Shown here one piece after another: positions 26,048-34,593 of a stretch of 64,000 nt of DNA. The stretch lies in the NCBI RefSeq assembly GCF_004358665.1, contig NZ_SMZR01000005.1:62001-126000 (forward strand). Direction: 5' to 3'. The stretch is from Jeotgalibacillus sp. S-D1 (GTDB lineage: Bacteria; Bacillota; Bacilli; Bacillales; Jeotgalibacillaceae). Made by a program: the position numbers and the translations under genes. Position 1 is the stretch's first letter; the number at the start of each line of letters is the position of its first letter. The notes beneath the pieces were generated by a model, which did no database searches, was not told the DNA's origin, and worked only from the letters and a program-made list of their open reading frames with translations.

Positions 26048-27220
26048 ATGACACAGTCAATGATGATCAAACAGATCCTCATTCATACAGGGATCGGCAC
26101 TTCCTTTAGAGGAGATGTATTCATCGAAAAGGGGAAAATTAAAAAAGTTGCGCCGGCATTAACAGAGAAGGCTGAGAAAATCATTGATGCTGCGGGACGG
26201 GACTGGTCGCTTCTTCCGGGGTTTATTGATTTGCATATACATGGCGCAGCCGGCCATGATGCAATGGATGCAACACCAGAGGCCCTGCATGGCATCGCAG
26301 CAGCACTGCCAAAAGAAGGAACCACCAGTTTTCTTGCAACAACGATGACACAGCATAAAGAGGCCATCTCATCCGCCCTGCAACAAGCAGGTGCATTCGA
26401 TGGAGCCGCAGGAGAAGCTGAACTGCTCGGTGTGCATCTAGAGGGACCATTCATTTCACCTGAACGGGCAGGTGCTCAGCCAGTTGAACATATCATCCCT
26501 CCCTCTATTGATCAATTTGATGCATGGCAAAGGCAAAGCCGCCAGTCAATCCGACTGATCACCTTAGCTCCAGAGACAATGAATGGATTTGAATGCATTA
26601 AGGAGCTCGCTAAACGAAATATCGTTGTTTCAATCGGCCATTCAGATGCAAGTTATGATCAGGTTAACGAAGCGATTCAACATGGTGTTCGCCATGTGAC
26701 TCATCTTTATAATCAGATGCGCCCCTTTCATCATCGGGAGCCCGGAGTTGTTGGAGCTGCTTTGCTGGAAGATGCATTGTCAGTGGAAATCATTGCGGAT
26801 TTTATTCACAGCCACAAACAGGCTGTGAAAATGGCCTACCGACAAAAAGGTGCTGAAAAGATCATCCTGATAACCGACGCCATGCGGGCAAAAGGCTTGC
26901 CTGCAGGCACATACGACCTGGGTGGACAGCAGGTATCGGTTACCTCGGATGACGCACGTTTAGCGGATGGTACACTTGCAGGCAGTATTTTAACGATGGA
27001 GGATGCCGTAAAAAATATGCAAATGATTACGGGATGTTCCCATTCTGAACTGATCGCCATGACGTCCGCCAATGCCGCCAGACAGCTTGGCATCTATGAC
27101 AGAAAAGGAAGCATTGAGGAAAATAAAGATGCTGACCTGGTTATCCTTGATCAAAACCAATCTGTACAATTGACAATCTGCCGCGGTCATATCGCCTTTC
27201 AGAAGGAGGATAACCGATGA
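26048..27220 (+). CDS. nagA: N-acetylglucosamine-6-phosphate deacetylase
   Basis: NagA removes the acetyl group from GlcNAc-6-P to give glucosamine-6-P. The 390-aa amidohydrolase has the metal motif GFIDLHIHG, the ligand segment GVHLEGPFI, SIGHSDA, VTHLYNQMRPFHHREPG and the catalytic-Asp region ITDAM. GGAGGGGGATAACG precedes the ATG. Its end overlaps the nagB start (ATGA), giving translational coupling with the next step of the pathway. Confidence 0.96.
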   Translation: MTQSMMIKQILIHTGIGTSFRGDVFIEKGKIKKVAPALTEKAEKIIDAAGRDWSLLPGFIDLHIHGAAGHDAMDATPEALHGIAAALPKEGTTSFLATTMTQHKEAISSALQQAGAFDGAAGEAELLGVHLEGPFISPERAGAQPVEHIIPPSIDQFDAWQRQSRQSIRLITLAPETMNGFECIKELAKRNIVVSIGHSDASYDQVNEAIQHGVRHVTHLYNQMRPFHHREPGVVGAALLEDALSVEIIADFIHSHKQAVKMAYRQKGAEKIILITDAMRAKGLPAGTYDLGGQQVSVTSDDARLADGTLAGSILTMEDAVKNMQMITGCSHSELIAMTSANAARQLGIYDRKGSIEENKDADLVILDQNQSVQLTICRGHIAFQKEDNR

Positions 27221-27957
27221 ATCTATTAGTAAATGATGATTATACATCAATGAGCGAGCAGGCTGCTGCCATTATTGAGGCACAAATTCGTTCGAATCAC
27301 AAAACGGTTCTTGGTCTTGCTACCGGCAGCACCCCTCTTGGTCTTTATCAGTCACTCATTGAAGGCTGTCATAACCGGGAGATCTCCTACAAAGATGTCC
27401 AAACACTTAACCTTGATGAGTATGTTGGCCTTGAGCCCACGCATCCGCAAAGCTATCATTTTTTTATGAAAAAGCATTTGTTCAGCCATATCAATCTGCC
27501 TGCTGCTCAAACCCATATTCCAGACGGCACGGCCCAATCCCTCGAAGAAGAATGCAGCAGATACGAACAGCTGATCACGGAGATTGGACCAGCAGATATT
27601 CAAATTCTAGGAATTGGGGAAAATGGTCACATAGGATTTAATGAGCCTGGCAGCGACTTCAGCGGAACTACTCAGGTGATTCAGCTGGACCCTTCAACGC
27701 GCAAGGCAAATGCCCGGTTTTTCAACTCACAGGAAGAAGTGCCGACACATGCCATCACAATGGGTGTTCAATCCATTTTAAAAAGCAAACGGATTCTCCT
27801 GCTTGCCTCGGGTGAAAATAAAGCATGGGCTGTTAAGAAATTAATGGATGGAGCCATTGATGAGCACTTCCCAGCCTCTGCCCTGCATCAGCATCCGGAT
27901 GTTACGCTTGTGATTGACCGGCAGGCGTATCATTTAATTTCAGATGAAAGTAAGTGA
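27217..27957 (+). CDS. nagB: Glucosamine-6-phosphate deaminase
   Basis: NagB converts glucosamine-6-P to fructose-6-P and ammonia, feeding glycolysis. The 246-aa protein has GLATGSTPLGLY, NLDEYVGL (catalytic Asp), GIGENGHIGFNEPGS and HAITMGVQSIL, and matches the short Bacillus form without the allosteric C-terminal extension of E. coli NagB. Both ends overlap neighbours: ATGA with nagA and GTGA with nagR. Confidence 0.96.
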   Translation: MNLLVNDDYTSMSEQAAAIIEAQIRSNHKTVLGLATGSTPLGLYQSLIEGCHNREISYKDVQTLNLDEYVGLEPTHPQSYHFFMKKHLFSHINLPAAQTHIPDGTAQSLEEECSRYEQLITEIGPADIQILGIGENGHIGFNEPGSDFSGTTQVIQLDPSTRKANARFFNSQEEVPTHAITMGVQSILKSKRILLLASGENKAWAVKKLMDGAIDEHFPASALHQHPDVTLVIDRQAYHLISDESK

Positions 27958-28685
27958 ACACCTTGCTTGATAAACAATCACCACTACCGATGTATGCGCA
28001 GATCGCCCAAAACCTAAAGAAAAAAATTCAAAAGGGAATGTTTCAAGCAGGCAGTCCCATCCCCTCTGAAAGAGAGCTCACTGAGACGTATGAAGTAAGC
28101 CGAATGACGGTCCGTCAGGCCATTACCAATCTGGTAAACGAAGGGCTGCTATACAGAGCCATTGGCAAAGGCACGTTTGTTTCAGAGGAGAAAATTGAAC
28201 AGCCCTTACAGGGATTAACGAGTTTTACAGAAGATATGAAGGCCCGTGGGATGACGCCAGGAAGTGAAATGCTTGAGTTTTATACTGCTGCTCCTCCATC
28301 TGAAGTAACAGTTAAGCTTCAGCTACATGAAACAGATCAGGTTGTTGTCATGAAAAGAATCCGGCATGCGGACAGCAGGCCGATGGCAATTGAAACGACT
28401 TACATCCCTGTAACACTTTTTTCTGATTTGAATCAAGAAGCGGTAAAACAATCTTTTTATGCTTATATTCAAGAAAAAAAGCAGCTGACAATTAGTCATG
28501 CCAGGCAGACAATCGAAGCTGCAATTGCAAAAAAAGATGAAGCAGCTCTTCTGCTCATACGAGAGCCCTCAGCCGTCCTTCAAATCGAACGGCTGAGTTA
28601 TCTTACAACCGGCATTCCGTTTGAACTCGTACGCAGTACGTACCGTGCAGACCGATATAAATTCCAAAGTGAAAATAAGCGCTAA
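27954..28685 (+). CDS. nagR: GntR-family (HutC subfamily) repressor of GlcNAc metabolism
   Basis: This 243-aa regulator has an N-terminal winged helix (residues about 8-75: SERELTETYEVSRMTVRQAITNLVNEGLLYRAIGKGTFV) and a C-terminal UbiC-type effector domain starting near LQGLTSFTEDMKARG. It corresponds to B. subtilis NagR/YvoA, which represses nagP and nagAB and is released by glucosamine-6-P or GlcNAc-6-P. It starts with GTG overlapping the nagB stop. A matching dre-like palindrome lies in front of nagE. Confidence 0.93.
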   Translation: MNTLLDKQSPLPMYAQIAQNLKKKIQKGMFQAGSPIPSERELTETYEVSRMTVRQAITNLVNEGLLYRAIGKGTFVSEEKIEQPLQGLTSFTEDMKARGMTPGSEMLEFYTAAPPSEVTVKLQLHETDQVVVMKRIRHADSRPMAIETTYIPVTLFSDLNQEAVKQSFYAYIQEKKQLTISHARQTIEAAIAKKDEAALLLIREPSAVLQIERLSYLTTGIPFELVRSTYRADRYKFQSENKR

Positions 28686-28704
28686 CGTGAGAAAGAGTGA
28701 GGAC

Positions 28705-29430
28705 ATGAGTGACTATCTGGCCCGTATTCAGGAACTATTGCAGGAAGCTTACAGTACAGAAAAAATGGCGATTGAACGAATTGCAGCTGTAATGACGGAT
28801 CGACTGGCCAAAGGAGGAATTGTTCAACTGTTCGGCTGTGGCCACTCAAACCTGATTGCGCAGGAACCCTTCTATCGCGCCGGCGGACTTGTTCCGGTTA
28901 TGCCCATTAACAGTGAACCAATTATGCTGCATAACGGTGCAGTGCAGGCATCTGTCAATGAGAAAGACACAGACGTCAGCAAAGAGATTGTCAAAAACCT
29001 TACATTCGGAAAATATGACACATTGATTGTGATCTCAAACTCAGGCCGCAACCCTGCGCCGATTGAGGTTGCTCGGGCTGCCAGCACTTCCGGTATTTAT
29101 ACAGTAGGAATTCTATCCCGCAATTATACGGCCGACTCACATCCCTCCAGGCACCATAGCGGTTTGAGGCTGGAAGAGGTGGTTGATGACAGCCTGAACA
29201 ACCATTCACCAGTCGGCGATGGGATTTTAACAACCAATTCACATCAACTTTATGGGTCCTCTTCTTCCATTCTGGGCATTGCTTTGCTCAATGCGGTACT
29301 GACACAGGTCATCCGGCTTACGGAAAAACAGGGGATCGAACCCCCTGTTTTTAAGAGCGGAAATGACGATGACAGCCAGGAGCACAATGAGAAACTGGTT
29401 CAGCGCTACAGTGACCGGATTCAGTTTTAA
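28705..29430 (+). CDS. SIS-domain protein of the UPF0309 family, in the GlcNAc operon
   Basis: This 241-aa protein has a single sugar-isomerase (SIS) fold with the phosphosugar-binding pattern VISNSGRNPAPIEVA and an N-terminal segment FGCGHSNLIAQEPFYRAGG. It matches the UPF0309 group, whose reaction has not been established. Start at ATG 28705 with GTGAGGAC upstream; the longer reading from 28621 overlaps nagR extensively. Its position as last gene of nagE-A-B-R suggests a role in an amino-sugar or MurNAc-related phosphate side reaction, which is inference from context. Confidence 0.88.
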   Translation: MSDYLARIQELLQEAYSTEKMAIERIAAVMTDRLAKGGIVQLFGCGHSNLIAQEPFYRAGGLVPVMPINSEPIMLHNGAVQASVNEKDTDVSKEIVKNLTFGKYDTLIVISNSGRNPAPIEVARAASTSGIYTVGILSRNYTADSHPSRHHSGLRLEEVVDDSLNNHSPVGDGILTTNSHQLYGSSSSILGIALLNAVLTQVIRLTEKQGIEPPVFKSGNDDDSQEHNEKLVQRYSDRIQF

Positions 29431-29443
29431 GCATCGGTCAAAA

Positions 29444-29487
29444 CAAAAAAGCCCCGTTTCAACAATTGTTGAAACGGGGCTTTTTTC
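29444..29487 (+). terminator. Terminator of the nag operon
   Basis: AAAAAAGCCCCGTTTCAACA is followed by its exact reverse complement, giving a GC-rich perfect hairpin ending in six T. It is symmetrical and so bidirectional. Confidence 0.93.
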
Positions 29488-29526
29488 ATCGGTCTGTAAG
29501 AATGGCTTTTCAGCAGCTCTTCTAAA

Positions 29527-30180
29527 TTATAAACGTTTTGCGCCGATATATCTTTGTTTCCAGTAGGAGTTATTGATGCTTGCGATCGAAACTCCTTTAT
29601 TTGAAGCGGAGTGAATCATTTGACCATTGCCGATATAAATAGCAACATGGGTCACTTTTTTTCCGCCTGAAGTCGCATAAAACATAAGGTCTCCTGCTTT
29701 CAAAGAAGTAACACGTGTACCTTTGGTGTACATTTCACCAGCCGTACGCGGCAAAGTCTTCCCTGCTTTTCCAAATGAATACTTCACAAGGCCTGAGCAG
29801 TCAAACCCTTTGGTCGTGGTTCCCCCCCAAAGATATTTCACGCCCAAATTACTCTTTGCGACAGATATTGCTTTTGATTTATAATTCGTGCTTGTGGCAG
29901 CCTTTTTCTTTGTTATGTATTTTGTACTAACAAAACCTGATTTTCCACTAGCTTTTACTTTTGCCCATCCATTTGATTGAGAGTAAACAGTAACGGTTTG
30001 ATTTCTTACTAACTTCCCAATAATCGCTGACGATGTAGAAGCAGCTTTTCGTAAATTCAAGTGTCCCGAATCTATATTTACATAGTAGCTGGTTCCAGCG
30101 GCAGAAGCTTTATCAAATGACGGTGCGACAGTGGTTACTAGAGTAAAAATCAACAATAATGCTAGTATTCTTTTTAACAA
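29527..30180 (-). CDS. Secreted SH3 + NlpC/P60 cell-wall endopeptidase
   Basis: This 217-aa exported hydrolase has a signal peptide (ILALLLIFTLVTTVAPS, cleavage near ASA), a bacterial SH3 domain (about residues 33-90, SGHLNLRKAAST... KSGFVSTKYI) and a C-terminal NlpC/P60 domain. The catalytic cysteine is in FDCSGLVKYSFGKAG, the His in VTHVAIYIGNGQMIHSAS. Such enzymes cut gamma-D-Glu-diamino acid bonds in peptidoglycan stem peptides. It starts with TTG, 7 nt after GGGGGT. It is monocistronic. Confidence 0.92.
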   Translation of the reverse strand: MLKRILALLLIFTLVTTVAPSFDKASAAGTSYYVNIDSGHLNLRKAASTSSAIIGKLVRNQTVTVYSQSNGWAKVKASGKSGFVSTKYITKKKAATSTNYKSKAISVAKSNLGVKYLWGGTTTKGFDCSGLVKYSFGKAGKTLPRTAGEMYTKGTRVTSLKAGDLMFYATSGGKKVTHVAIYIGNGQMIHSASNKGVSIASINNSYWKQRYIGAKRL

Positions 30181-30347
30181 AGTAGTTTACCCCCGAGTGC
30201 TTTATAGTAAACTCAGTATAATCGGAAGAGGTTACAGGAGAATATCAGGAATATTTCACTTTTGTTACAAAATACTACATCTTTCCAAGTTTTTTTATTA
30301 CACTTCACCCTAAATTTTCCTTAATATCTACATTTTAATCCATAAAA

Positions 30348-30373
30348 ATAGCCTGGCATCCAAGCCAGGCTTC
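30348..30373 (-). terminator. Terminator after the small ORF at 30384
   Basis: AGCCTGGC/GCCAGGCT with a 6-nt loop, followed by TATTTTTATGG on the minus strand. Confidence 0.8.
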
Positions 30374-30383
30374 TTCTTTTAAT

Positions 30384-30569
30384 CTATCGAACTTCCCTAT
30401 CATCCTTAAAATAATGGCACATCTTAAACTCTTCCAATAGTTCCTGAAGCCTAAGGTACAAGTCATTCATTTCTTTTTCATGTTTTTTCTTCAGCAGATC
30501 AAATGAGGACATATTTTCAGTAGTTTGATCTGGCTGCCTTGTTTGCGGGTTGCTTCGAATATCCATCAT
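30384..30569 (-). CDS. Small hypothetical protein, predicted coiled coil
   Basis: This 61-aa product matches nothing I recognise. It is charged, with a helix of LKKKHEKEMNDLYLRLQELLEEF in the second half (likely coiled coil), and a polar N-terminus. GGAGG lies 8 nt before ATG 30569; an open frame extending further upstream to 30662 has no ribosome binding site. A terminator follows within 12 bp, which supports it being a real short gene. Confidence 0.6.
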   Translation of the reverse strand: MMDIRSNPQTRQPDQTTENMSSFDLLKKKHEKEMNDLYLRLQELLEEFKMCHYFKDDREVR

Positions 30570-30740
30570 ATCAGAATCCTCCTCTAACTGAACTAAATCT
30601 ATTATATCAGATAATTCAATTAATTTAATATAGATATTGTAAATAGCCTTAAAATAGCACAACGATTGTAATGATTTTGTAAATATCAGTACTAGCCGAG
30701 TTTACAAACAGTTTTAAAATAAATTCCTTGTTAAACGTGG

Positions 30741-30873
30741 CTGTTGATTGCAGCACGAAGGCGCTCGCTTTCCGCGGGGCGGGGTGAGCCATCTTCACAG
30801 CGATGATGTTCAGAGGTCTCACCTTTCCCACTGCATCCCGCAGGAGTCTCACACCTACAGCTCCAATCAACAG
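30741..30873. repeat. GC-rich palindromic intergenic repeat (Bacillaceae type), copy 2
   Basis: CTGTTGATTG at the left end and CAATCAACAG at the right end form perfect 10-bp terminal inverted repeats around a 133-bp element with GCTTTCCGCGGGGCGGGGTGAGCC and CCGCAGGAGTCTCAC. It occupies the gap between the small hypothetical gene and the aldolase gene; an overlapping 96-codon open frame is a by-product of the repeat. Confidence 0.8.
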
Positions 30874-31017
30874 TGTGCAAATATCAACAATCGACTTTAA
30901 CAAAGCTAATATAAAAAAGAAAACAGCATTATTTGCCATATTTGTGTTAAGCGGGCTGTAAAACAGGGAAGAGAGTAAGTGGATATATTTTTCACACTAA
31001 AAAAAGGAGTGGAAAAC

Positions 31018-31911
31018 ATGAACAAAAGTCAATTTGATAAAATGAAAAATAGTAAAGGGTTTATTGCGGCACTCGATCAAAGCGGCGGAAGTACACCCAA
31101 GGCGTTAGCAGCCTACGGCGTGCTGGAAGATGCTTATTCTGGTGACGATGAAATGTTTGACCAGGTTCATCAAATGCGCACCCGAATCATTACCTCCCCT
31201 GCCTTTGATGCCAGCCATATTCTTGGAACTATTTTATTTGAACAAACCATGGACCGCGAAATTGAGGGCAAATATACAGCAGATTATCTTGCCGATAAAG
31301 GCATTGTTCCCTTTTTAAAGGTTGATAAAGGATTGGCTGAGGAAAAGAATGGCGTCCAGCTGATGAAATCCATTGACGATTTGGATGAGACATTGCGCCG
31401 CGCCAATGAACGGAATATATTTGGCACGAAAATGCGTTCTGTCATAAACGAACCAAATCCAGCCGGAATCAAAGAAGTTGTCGAACAGCAATTTGAAATA
31501 GCCAAACGAATCATTGCGGCCGATCTTGTTCCGATCATTGAACCGGAAGTCAATATTCACAGTGAAAACAAAGAAAAATGTGAAGAAATTATGTGTGATG
31601 AGATCATGAAACAGCTGAATAACCTGTCTGAAAATGAAAACATCATGCTGAAGCTAACTATACCAACAAAGAAAAATGCCTACAAAGAATTGATCGAACA
31701 CCCTCGCGTTGTGCGTGTTGTTGCTCTTTCAGGCGGCTATTCACGCGACGAAGCGAATAAGAAACTGAAAGAAAACGACGGCTTAATCGGCAGTTTCTCC
31801 CGCGCGTTAGCATCAGACCTTAGAGCCAATCATTCAGGTGAAGAGTTTGATGAAGCGCTGAAAAATGCTGTAGAGTCGATTTATGATGCTTCTGTAAATA
31901 AAAACAGTTAA
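31018..31911 (+). CDS. Class I fructose-bisphosphate aldolase
   Basis: This 297-aa aldolase interconverts fructose-1,6-bisphosphate with glyceraldehyde-3-P and DHAP through a Schiff-base lysine, without a metal. It begins [30 protein letters not shown] and belongs to the short bacterial class I type seen in staphylococci and some Bacillaceae. Other landmarks are FLKVDKG, the EPEVNIH segment and [11 protein letters not shown], with a probable catalytic Lys in the latter region. AAGGAG lies 8 nt before ATG 31018; the longer frame from 30979 is not needed. It is monocistronic. Confidence 0.93.
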   Translation: MNKSQFDKMKNSKGFIAALDQSGGSTPKALAAYGVLEDAYSGDDEMFDQVHQMRTRIITSPAFDASHILGTILFEQTMDREIEGKYTADYLADKGIVPFLKVDKGLAEEKNGVQLMKSIDDLDETLRRANERNIFGTKMRSVINEPNPAGIKEVVEQQFEIAKRIIAADLVPIIEPEVNIHSENKEKCEEIMCDEIMKQLNNLSENENIMLKLTIPTKKNAYKELIEHPRVVRVVALSGGYSRDEANKKLKENDGLIGSFSRALASDLRANHSGEEFDEALKNAVESIYDASVNKNS

Positions 31912-31922
31912 GATGCTTAATT

Positions 31923-31960
31923 GAAACCAGATGTTCCTCCCAGAACATCTGGTTTTATTT
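31923..31960 (+). terminator. Terminator of the aldolase gene
   Basis: AACCAGATGTTC and GAACATCTGGTT form a perfect 12-bp stem followed by TTATTT. Confidence 0.88.
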
Positions 31961-32025
31961 GATTAATACTATTTAATAACCTCAAAAATGCTTTAAAATT
32001 TGATGCTTTAACTATAAATGATTCA

Positions 32026-32063
32026 AAAAGCGTTTGGATTTCTTTCCAAGCGCTTTTTACCGT
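32026..32063 (+). terminator. Second hairpin downstream of the aldolase gene
   Basis: AAAGCG-TTTGGA and TTCCAA-GCGCTTT pair around a short loop, followed by TTTACC. It may be a backup terminator. The surrounding 31961-32246 shows no gene. Confidence 0.5.
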
Positions 32064-32246
32064 TTATTTAACCTTAATACGGGACTGCATTTTAAAATTT
32101 CTTATGGTTTTTAGCATGCCAAATTGCTGTTGCTATATTCAAAATTGAATAAAGGATTCTCGATTATTTCCGACGGCAAAAAAACGAATCCACAATGGAT
32201 AATTTACTTCTCCCAGTACACACTATAGGAAAAAGGTGATGGTGAA

Positions 32247-32345
32247 ATGAAGAAAAAATCAAATGACAAAAAGAAAAACTCAAACGAACTTTTTGTGGTG
32301 TTAAATTTCAGAGAAACGCTTTATCGGAAAAGAAAAGCTAATTAG
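32247..32345 (+). CDS. Possible 32-aa very basic protein
   Basis: ATG 32247 follows AAAAAGGTGATGGTGAA and opens 32 codons rich in Lys and Asn (begins MKKKSNDKKKNSNELF) to TAG 32343-32345. A hairpin (GAGACTGC/GCAGTCTC, 32364-32391) lies 20 bp downstream. The ribosome binding site and following hairpin are suggestive, but no family was recognised and the composition could arise by chance. Confidence 0.35.
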   Translation: MKKKSNDKKKNSNELFVVLNFRETLYRKRKAN

Positions 32346-32449
32346 AGTATGGCGAACACGAATGAGACTGCTTTCTTTGAAAGGCAGTCTCGTCTGATGA
32401 ATAGGGGTCGATTTTGCAGATAAGCTAGGGCATATCGACACGGCCTGTG

Positions 32450-32695
32450 GTTTTATCGATCATCTTTACTGGTTTATCGTTCTCCATAGCTACACAGTTT
32501 TCGATTTTATCGATCATCTTTTCGAACTTATCGATCACTTTTTCACTTTTATCATACATCTCCCGCGCAATATCGATCACTTTCTCAGTTTTATCTTACT
32601 TTCTCCTCCTCTCGCTCGATTTATCGTATATCTTTGCTCTTTTATCTATCAACTTTAGCGGGATATCGATCATCTTTCCTGTTTTATCGTTCTGC
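32450..32695. repeat. 21-nt-period degenerate tandem repeat (TATCGATCA core)
   Basis: The core TATCGATCA or a variant occurs at 32454, 32475, 32508, 32529, 32550, 32571, 32592, 32622, 32643, 32664 and 32685. All intervals are 21 nt except one of 33 and one of 30, so every interval is a multiple of three. The only long open frame over it (32447-32731) is a by-product with no ribosome binding site. It fills the gap between the small ORF and the beta-lactamase. Confidence 0.8.
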
Positions 32696-32784
32696 CCCCA
32701 CTTACCCAACTCTAAAAAATGGGCAAATTAGTTAGAAACACATTAAAGTTTGATGAGAGCAAAATATTCCTCTAGGAGCAAAGC

Positions 32785-32829
32785 AAAAAGACCTCCCGCC
32801 CATCCTATAAAATGAGCAGGAGATCTTTT
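32785..32829 (-). terminator. Terminator of the beta-lactamase gene
   Basis: AAAAGACCTCC and GGAGATCTTTT pair imperfectly around a loop, with a T run on the minus strand immediately past the stop. Confidence 0.65.
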
Positions 32830-32841
32830 TTGATCTAAAGT

Positions 32842-33645
32842 TTATTTCTCTGTTTTGATAACTTCCATTTGTTTCAATGCTTCGAGTGCTGCATTTTTTG
32901 CTTCTGTTCCTGAACCGTCTATATTCACTGCAAAAACCCAGGTTTCTTTTTTGGTTTCAACAAAACCGACATACCAGCCCAATCCGAAGTCGGATAACCT
33001 GGTTCCTGTCTTTCCGTGCAGGGTGTAGTCATCCTGTTCGTCCTGTATCATCATCCGTTTTACCGTTTTTTGATGCTGTTCTTCAAACGGAAGTTTTTCC
33101 TCGACTAATTTCTCAATAAAATTTGTTTGCTCAAATGCTGAAATGGCCAGGCTGCTGTCCAGCCAAAAAGAATCAATTCCGCCTGATATATCCTGATTAC
33201 CGTATGTCAGCTTTTCAATGTTTTCTTGCATCCTTGTTTCCCCAATGTCTCTTGCCATATCCTGATAAAACCAAATGGCAGACTCCCTCATGGCAGAAGC
33301 AAGTGAGTGATCACGGTTCCAGCTGTCAAATTCTCTTACTACCCCATCCCATCGCTTGACTTCATACTCATCCCTTACAGCTGATGTTTGAAGCCCAATT
33401 AATGCATTTGCTACTTTGAAGGTAGATTCAGGAGTGAACCTTTGCGAGCTTCTTTCCTTGTTGTAGAGATATACTTTATCTTTTTTTAGATTTTTAAGAA
33501 CCATTGTGCCCTGTTTGCCATTGAACAGCTTTTCAATGTTCATTTCTTTTCCCTGTTCCTGGTGTGCTTTCGTCACCGTGATCGTTCCTATGAAACTCAG
33601 CATGACAATAAGGAATAAAACGCCAACAACCTTCATTACTTTCAT
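32842..33645 (-). CDS. Class D (OXA-type) beta-lactamase, Bacillus chromosomal type
   Basis: This 267-aa exported serine beta-lactamase has a signal peptide or anchor (VVGVLFLIVMLSFIGTI). The catalytic motif PESTFK (Ser-x-x-Lys, near residue 74), SAI in the place of the class D SxV motif, YGN (TYGNQD) and KTGT (HGKTGT) are all present, as is the W of WLDSSL after the YGN motif that lies near the carbamylated lysine. AGGAGGTACAAA precedes the ATG. It resembles the intrinsic class D enzymes of Bacillus and could give low-level penicillin resistance. No blaI/blaR-type regulator is adjacent and no mobile element is seen. Confidence 0.92.
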   Translation of the reverse strand: MKVMKVVGVLFLIVMLSFIGTITVTKAHQEQGKEMNIEKLFNGKQGTMVLKNLKKDKVYLYNKERSSQRFTPESTFKVANALIGLQTSAVRDEYEVKRWDGVVREFDSWNRDHSLASAMRESAIWFYQDMARDIGETRMQENIEKLTYGNQDISGGIDSFWLDSSLAISAFEQTNFIEKLVEEKLPFEEQHQKTVKRMMIQDEQDDYTLHGKTGTRLSDFGLGWYVGFVETKKETWVFAVNIDGSGTEAKNAALEALKQMEVIKTEK

Positions 33646-33802
33646 TTTGTACCTCCTTTTTTAATTTTTCACTTTTAATACTAAAAGGGGACAGGTGGGT
33701 GATTGGAAATTTCATATTGTGGAAATCTATGGTGTTTTCTACATTTTACCATATAGTTAATGGAACAAGTTTAATTTAATATTTACACTGATATCAATAA
33801 CA

Positions 33803-33843
33803 AAACAAAAACGCTGCTGATCATGTCATATGATCAGCAACGC
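33803..33843 (-). terminator. Terminator of the excisionase-like gene
   Basis: GTTGCTGATCAT/ATGATCAGCAGC stem with a T run (TTTTTGTTTTG) on the minus strand, starting right at the stop codon. Confidence 0.85.
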
Positions 33844-33844
33844 A

Positions 33845-34027
33845 TTAGATTCGTTCACCATTTTTTAACCGTTCAATTAATTCATCTAAATCATCACGTC
33901 TTACTCTCCAGTGACGTCCGATTTTAAAACCTGGTATTTTGCCTGTCTGCACCAGTTTATACGTCGTCATTTCACTTAGCTGCAAGTATTCTGAGACCTG
34001 TGTAATGGTCATGATTTCATGTTTCAT
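33845..34027 (-). CDS. Excisionase-family (MerR-like) helix-turn-helix protein
   Basis: This 60-aa single-domain DNA-binding protein has ITQVSEYLQLSEMTTYKLVQTGKIPGFKIGRHWRVRRDDLDELIERL, the standard Xis/MerR-like winged helix of the HTH_17 type. The start at 34027 follows GGAGGAAAAGAA; an upstream extension to 34111 has no signal. No integrase, recombinase or toxin gene is adjacent, so it is an orphan regulator here rather than obvious prophage debris. Confidence 0.87.
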   Translation of the reverse strand: MKHEIMTITQVSEYLQLSEMTTYKLVQTGKIPGFKIGRHWRVRRDDLDELIERLKNGERI

Positions 34028-34593
34028 TTCTTTTCCTCCAAGCAAGTTGGTTCTTTTTATCATACTATAGATAGAAGCGTGTTCACAATGGTTATACAAG
34101 CTGTCGGTCACTTCAAGTTAATTATTTTACTTTATTGCTGATAACGAAATGGTTCACAGAACATGTTCGGCAAACCATTCTTTTTACGTTTATTTATAAT
34201 AAATTATACCCAATTATATCTATTTATAATAATAGGGATTGTATTAACACAGTATGTAAAAAAACCTGACAAAAATTCAATTAATATGATCATGTGCTAT
34301 CAGAATCTTCGGGATAAGGCTACCTTAGGCTAAAAATTGTTTACAGGAACCTATCATGATAAATATATCCATTCGAATCCATGAAAATATCATGGATTTT
34401 TTTTATTTTCGCTATTACCCGCCAAATAAGTGATATTGTTTATTAATTCTTATTTACTCTTAATTATGCTTAAATACCCCTAGTTTTAAATAGTTATACC
34501 ATGTTATACTTATCATCGTTCTTAAATGATGTCGTTATATTTAGCGCATGTATCGCATACGGATGCAATTTATTAATAGAAAGAGGGAAGAAA
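34028..34593. other. 566-bp gap with a hairpin terminator and no assigned gene
   Basis: The region is AT-rich. A rightward terminator, AATCCATGA/TCATGGATT followed by eight T, lies at 34376-34403 although no confirmed rightward gene precedes it. A 56-codon open frame (34163-34333, hydrophobic N-terminal half) ends just before it but has no ribosome binding site. Either a short transcript or chance hairpin is possible. Confidence 0.4.

Noticed and set aside
30649-30939. 96-codon minus-strand open frame
   Set aside because: It lies over the palindromic repeat and has no ribosome binding site or family resemblance.
32450-32695. CRISPR array
   Set aside because: The 21-nt units are contiguous and degenerate with no distinct spacers, and no cas genes are in the window.
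32447-32731. 94-codon open frame rich in Ser, Ile and Leu
   Set aside because: It is generated by the 21-nt repeat, has no ribosome binding site and reads the same heptapeptide-like pattern in any in-phase frame.
33845-34027. Excisionase as evidence for a prophage or integrative element
   Set aside because: No integrase, attachment-site duplication or phage genes flank it; such small HTH proteins are often chromosomal regulators.
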